64,000 bases of DNA from Lactarius indigo. Its lineage: Eukaryota; Basidiomycota; Agaricomycetes; Russulales; Russulaceae. The notes beneath the pieces are model-generated. The model did no database searches, had not been told where the DNA came from, and worked only from the letters and a program-made list of their open reading frames with translations. The stretch lies in the NCBI GenBank assembly GCA_025766275.1, contig JAFKAC010000049.1, positions 124,001 through 188,000 of the forward strand, written 5' to 3'. Positions 61,201-64,000 of the stretch are shown here, in pieces. The number at the start of each line of letters is the position of its first letter. Position 1 is the first letter of the stretch. Position numbers and translations under genes: made by a program.

Positions 61201-62993
61201 GTATATCGGCCTCGGGACGACCAGTCACGCAGACGCGAAGATTCGAAAGATGTGACCCAATAAGGTCTTCTAAGAGTACAAGCACCCGATCGCGTGGAGA
61301 AACTACGCCAAATGTGTTGGGACACTCGTCGAGAGCGTCTATGATGAGATAGATGGTGGGCTGCTTCGGGAGACCGAGCATGTCCTTTAGGCATTTGACG
61401 AGCGCTTTGTCGTCGGGCGACCGTGATCCATTATCATAAGTAGAATAAAGGCGGAAAAGGATTTGATAGCAAGCGTCTGATTTGGCGCAGAGCTGCACGA
61501 GAAGGGATGATAGTAAGCCGCGGATGTCCTGCTTTGTCGTATTTCTGAAGTCGAAGTAGAAATAAGCAGTCAGGCCTAATCCTGCATCACGTAGGGCCAT
61601 GGACTCTTCGATGATGGTGGAACTGGTAATATCAATATGAATAGGGCTTGACGAGGTAAACGGGCGTGGCACCCACCACAGAATGCTCTTCCCCGATCCC
61701 GCTATAGAGGGGCTGCCATCAATTGCAGTAAAGGGAAAACGTTGGAATCGCTTACGTTTGCCAAGGATCAAGAGAAGACAACCGCTCGCGTTCCACTCCT
61801 TGAAGTTGCTACCTCGAATAAACCATATCGCAGACCCGTCGCTAATTTCTCTGCGCGCGATCACTTGATTTTCCGACGGGTCTGGGGGGGAAAGCCAAAT
61901 AATAGATCTCTCATGCAAACGGTCACCTGCAAGGCGAGTTCTCCTTCCGACCCACGCATGGTGAATAAGACAACACACGATTCATTTTATTTATTTCGTT
62001 TGCGAGCTCTTGCATGGTAACTGTTTGACAATAAGCGCGGGATATAATTAATAAGCAATATTTGGACGCACCGAGAGTCGTCCGGATCGCAACAATCGAC
62101 GCCTCGCCACCTGACCTGATGAGATGTCTGAAATCAACTAAGGCGCTTCACTCACCATCCATAACCACTTTCATATTATTCATAAGACCGTGGACAACCT
62201 CCAAGATGTGCGCCTCCATCATCCGAGCCTCGTCCTGCGTGAGCCGGTCCAATCTACGCAATATACTTTCGATCTCGCTGTCGCCTAACAACTTCTTGGC
62301 GAATTGCTCTGCAACGAGTTCAGGGACAGCAACCTATAAACACGGTATGGAAGCACTCACTGAAGCGGCCTTGTTTTATTTGTTTCTTCGCCTGAGAAAG
62401 GATAGAAAGCAATTCGACCATTATCTTCACGATAATCTCGGTCATCAAAGGGCTCAAGTCGATCTTGGTATAAATGTCAAGACGCTTGAGGAAGTTTCCG
62501 ATGCACTCAAAGAGTTCAAGAAGGGCATCGTAACTCGCGCTGACACCTTCGGCCGCCTGATATGATCGGATATCAGAGGGGCATGTTGGCTGATACAAAA
62601 CAAAGGAAAACACGTACGGTGAAGAGGACATCGATGCCGACGAAGACCAGTTTTGCAGGTTGAAATGGGATCTGGTGAAGAAAGATTTTAAGAAAGGCGA
62701 GATCGCAACGATCGCTTGCGGTCGCGGCTCACGAGACTAGTTGCTTCACCAAGAATTGCAGAGAAGGCGTGAACGAAATGCACAACCGGGTTTAGACAAT
62801 CGATGAAGTTCCGATTCTTGTCCCGATATTCCTTGAACTCGTCCTTTTTCTTTTCGAGTAGCTGAAGGATGGCACCAGGAGAGTCGCAGGCCTTGATCTG
62901 TTCGGCGAAGGGATTGTCGTGGAGATCTATCTTCATTTGTTCGGCGTAATTATCCAACGCATCGCGAATCAACTGAAGGTTCGGAGAAGACAT
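58209..62993 (-). CDS. NLR7: Goodbye-NACHT-ankyrin STAND protein, intact
   Basis: Complete model of 1435 codons plus stop, used as the reference for exon borders. Exons: 62733-62993, 62618-62671, 62361-62556, 62156-62308, 62072-62110, 61979-62020, 61756-61926, 61677-61701, 61023-61622, 58209-60975. Residues 1-221 are the Goodbye-like helical domain (ASYDALLELFECIGNFLKRL, RLDRLTQDEARM). Walker A GKPGSGKS is at about 304-311 and Walker B YLIIDALDEC at 405-414. A winged-helix-like part follows from about 514-755. Twenty ankyrin repeats (15, acidic linker, 5) begin near 760. The C-terminus LLKRHSRS replaces the usual IEHGAT by divergence of the last 20 bases or so. The start ATG sits in CAACAATGTC and is conserved. 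The ligand and effector are unknown; the Goodbye domain is a known fungal STAND N-terminus of unclear biochemical role. Confidence 0.93.
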
Positions 62994-63591
62994 TGTTGAG
63001 AAGGTAAAGAGGGTTTGCACTAGTCGAGTTGAGTGAGGATGGCCGCTGGTTGCAATCGATTACAACGTGTACTTGGTTCGTCTCGCGGAAAGCCAAATCC
63101 GAGGTCTGACTCAGCACAAGCGGGACGATAGGCGCCGGTCGCGTGCATGATTGTAATAGGGCTCGAATGATGCAGTCACTGAGGAATACAGTAGGAATAC
63201 TCTGAACGGTTCGGTACTTCAGTAGTCTGTATGCAGTATGCATCGTCAGTATTATATAAACATCTGTCGAACTGCTAGTCCGAGGTGCCGCGGCAAGGGT
63301 CGCGGGCGATCTTCACGGCAACTCCAATGCTTCGGCGGTTGTCCAGCACCAAATTTTCGCCAGTTGGCAATCCTATCATCGCTTCCCCAAGGAAAAATGA
63401 TCCGTAAAGCTTGAGTCCACTCAAAATAAATGCTAGGAGAGAACAAAGACACTTTCCAAAAAAAAAAAAAAAGAAGGCTTCATCACGACAAGGCGGAAAA
63501 TGTAGTTTTTTTGGGTGGGGCAACGACAAGAACGCCGCACTCGCTCCAAGTACGACATCATACATCACTCAACTATGACTCCCACCCCTAC
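62994..63591. promoter_or_regulatory. NLR7 upstream region
   Basis: No gene seen. It is closely similar to 54289-54890, with an A-run at about 63460-63472. Presumed promoter and leader of NLR7. Confidence 0.5.
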
Positions 63592-64000
63592 CTAGTCGTC
63601 CTTTTTCCCCGTGTCCCGAGGCAGCGGCGGAGCTGCAAACCCACTTAACGGCGACCACGGCATGGGTGGGAAGTGGCCGAAGGCAGGTGTACCCTGGTAC
63701 TCGTGGCCCCTGTTGGCGACGTGCGGCCCAGAGAACGGAGCCGGCACAGAGGCAGGCGAGAAGTGGGAGTCGGTGAGCCTGCGAGAGAGCTGGCATGATT
63801 CGAGGCCCGCCGGCAGGTCGAGCTGTAGGGCAATCCGCCCTCCGCCAAGCCACCTGGCAGTAGCGCGAGCGTGGAGCGTCCGGCCAGTTCATTTGCTGCA
63901 CAGGATGCTCTGTGAGGAATTGGGGGCCGGCGACGCTACCTGAGTCATCTAGCCCTGCGGCGGCCAATATCACCCGGTCTGTGGTGCGGAGGCCCCATGA
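63592..64000 (-). pseudogene. Gene X copy E, runs off the window
   Basis: The tail stops at 63592-63594 (GTPAFGHFPPMPWSPLSGFA, then PRDTGKKDD). A Ser/Thr-rich block in another frame (YSSTCRRASNHASS, RSLGRTSPTGATS) matches 44720-44900, so a frameshift separates them. The alternative 134-codon frame across 63569-63973 is probably a shadow. Continues beyond base 64000. Confidence 0.5.

Noticed and set aside
63569..63973. 134-codon minus-strand frame
   Set aside because: It does not match the frame conserved among the five gene X tails and is probably a chance frame in GC-rich DNA.

Overview
The window looks like nuclear DNA of a filamentous basidiomycete, probably an agaricomycete. The signs are genes split by many introns of about 45-75 bases with GT..AG ends, NLR-like (STAND) proteins with a fungal 'Goodbye'-type N-terminus, decayed sedolisin proteases, a Ty3/gypsy element of Tf1/sushi type and Tad-like LINEs. 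The assignment rests on family knowledge; no species can be named.

The backbone is a head-to-tail array of seven paralogous genes, all on the minus strand: 5969-10523, 11428-16149, 24027-28958, 32047-36706, 38906-43730, 49466-54288 and 58209-62993 (called NLR1-NLR7 here). I rebuilt each by hand as ten exons with conserved exon lengths (usually 261, 54, 196, 153, 39, 42, 171, 25 and 600 nt, then a long last exon). Each encodes a Goodbye-like helical domain, a NACHT NTPase, a winged-helix-like segment and 16-22 ankyrin repeats (about 1350-1480 residues). In every copy the Walker A P-loop lies on a 25-nt microexon, so simple open reading frames miss it. NLR1 has lost its C-terminus to a LINE insertion, and NLR5 has a 1-nt frameshift in the NACHT exon. 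The other five models are open from start to stop.

Left edge (1-6030): a dead gypsy element (pol, gag, 5' LTR) sits inside a 5'-truncated LINE, which sits in the 3' end of NLR1. The LINE also carries a 539-bp inverted-repeat element with a 9-bp target duplication. Middle (16.3-24 kb): a sedolisin pseudogene is followed by a nested transposon stack. A TIR DNA element contains an ORF1-only LINE, whose ORF1 contains three solo LTRs, each with its own 5-bp target duplication. The sedolisin pseudogene and its flank are duplicated at 30-32 kb. Right half (36-64 kb): spacers between NLR genes hold repeated, decayed pieces of an unidentified minus-strand gene ending in KKDD ('gene X', five copies) and of a plus-strand segment ('Y'), plus another solo LTR.

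The layout reads as an NLR-type immune or allorecognition-like receptor cluster that expands by segmental duplication, exchanges sequence between copies, gains and loses ankyrin modules, and is eroded by transposons. No rRNA, tRNA or CRISPR was recognised.
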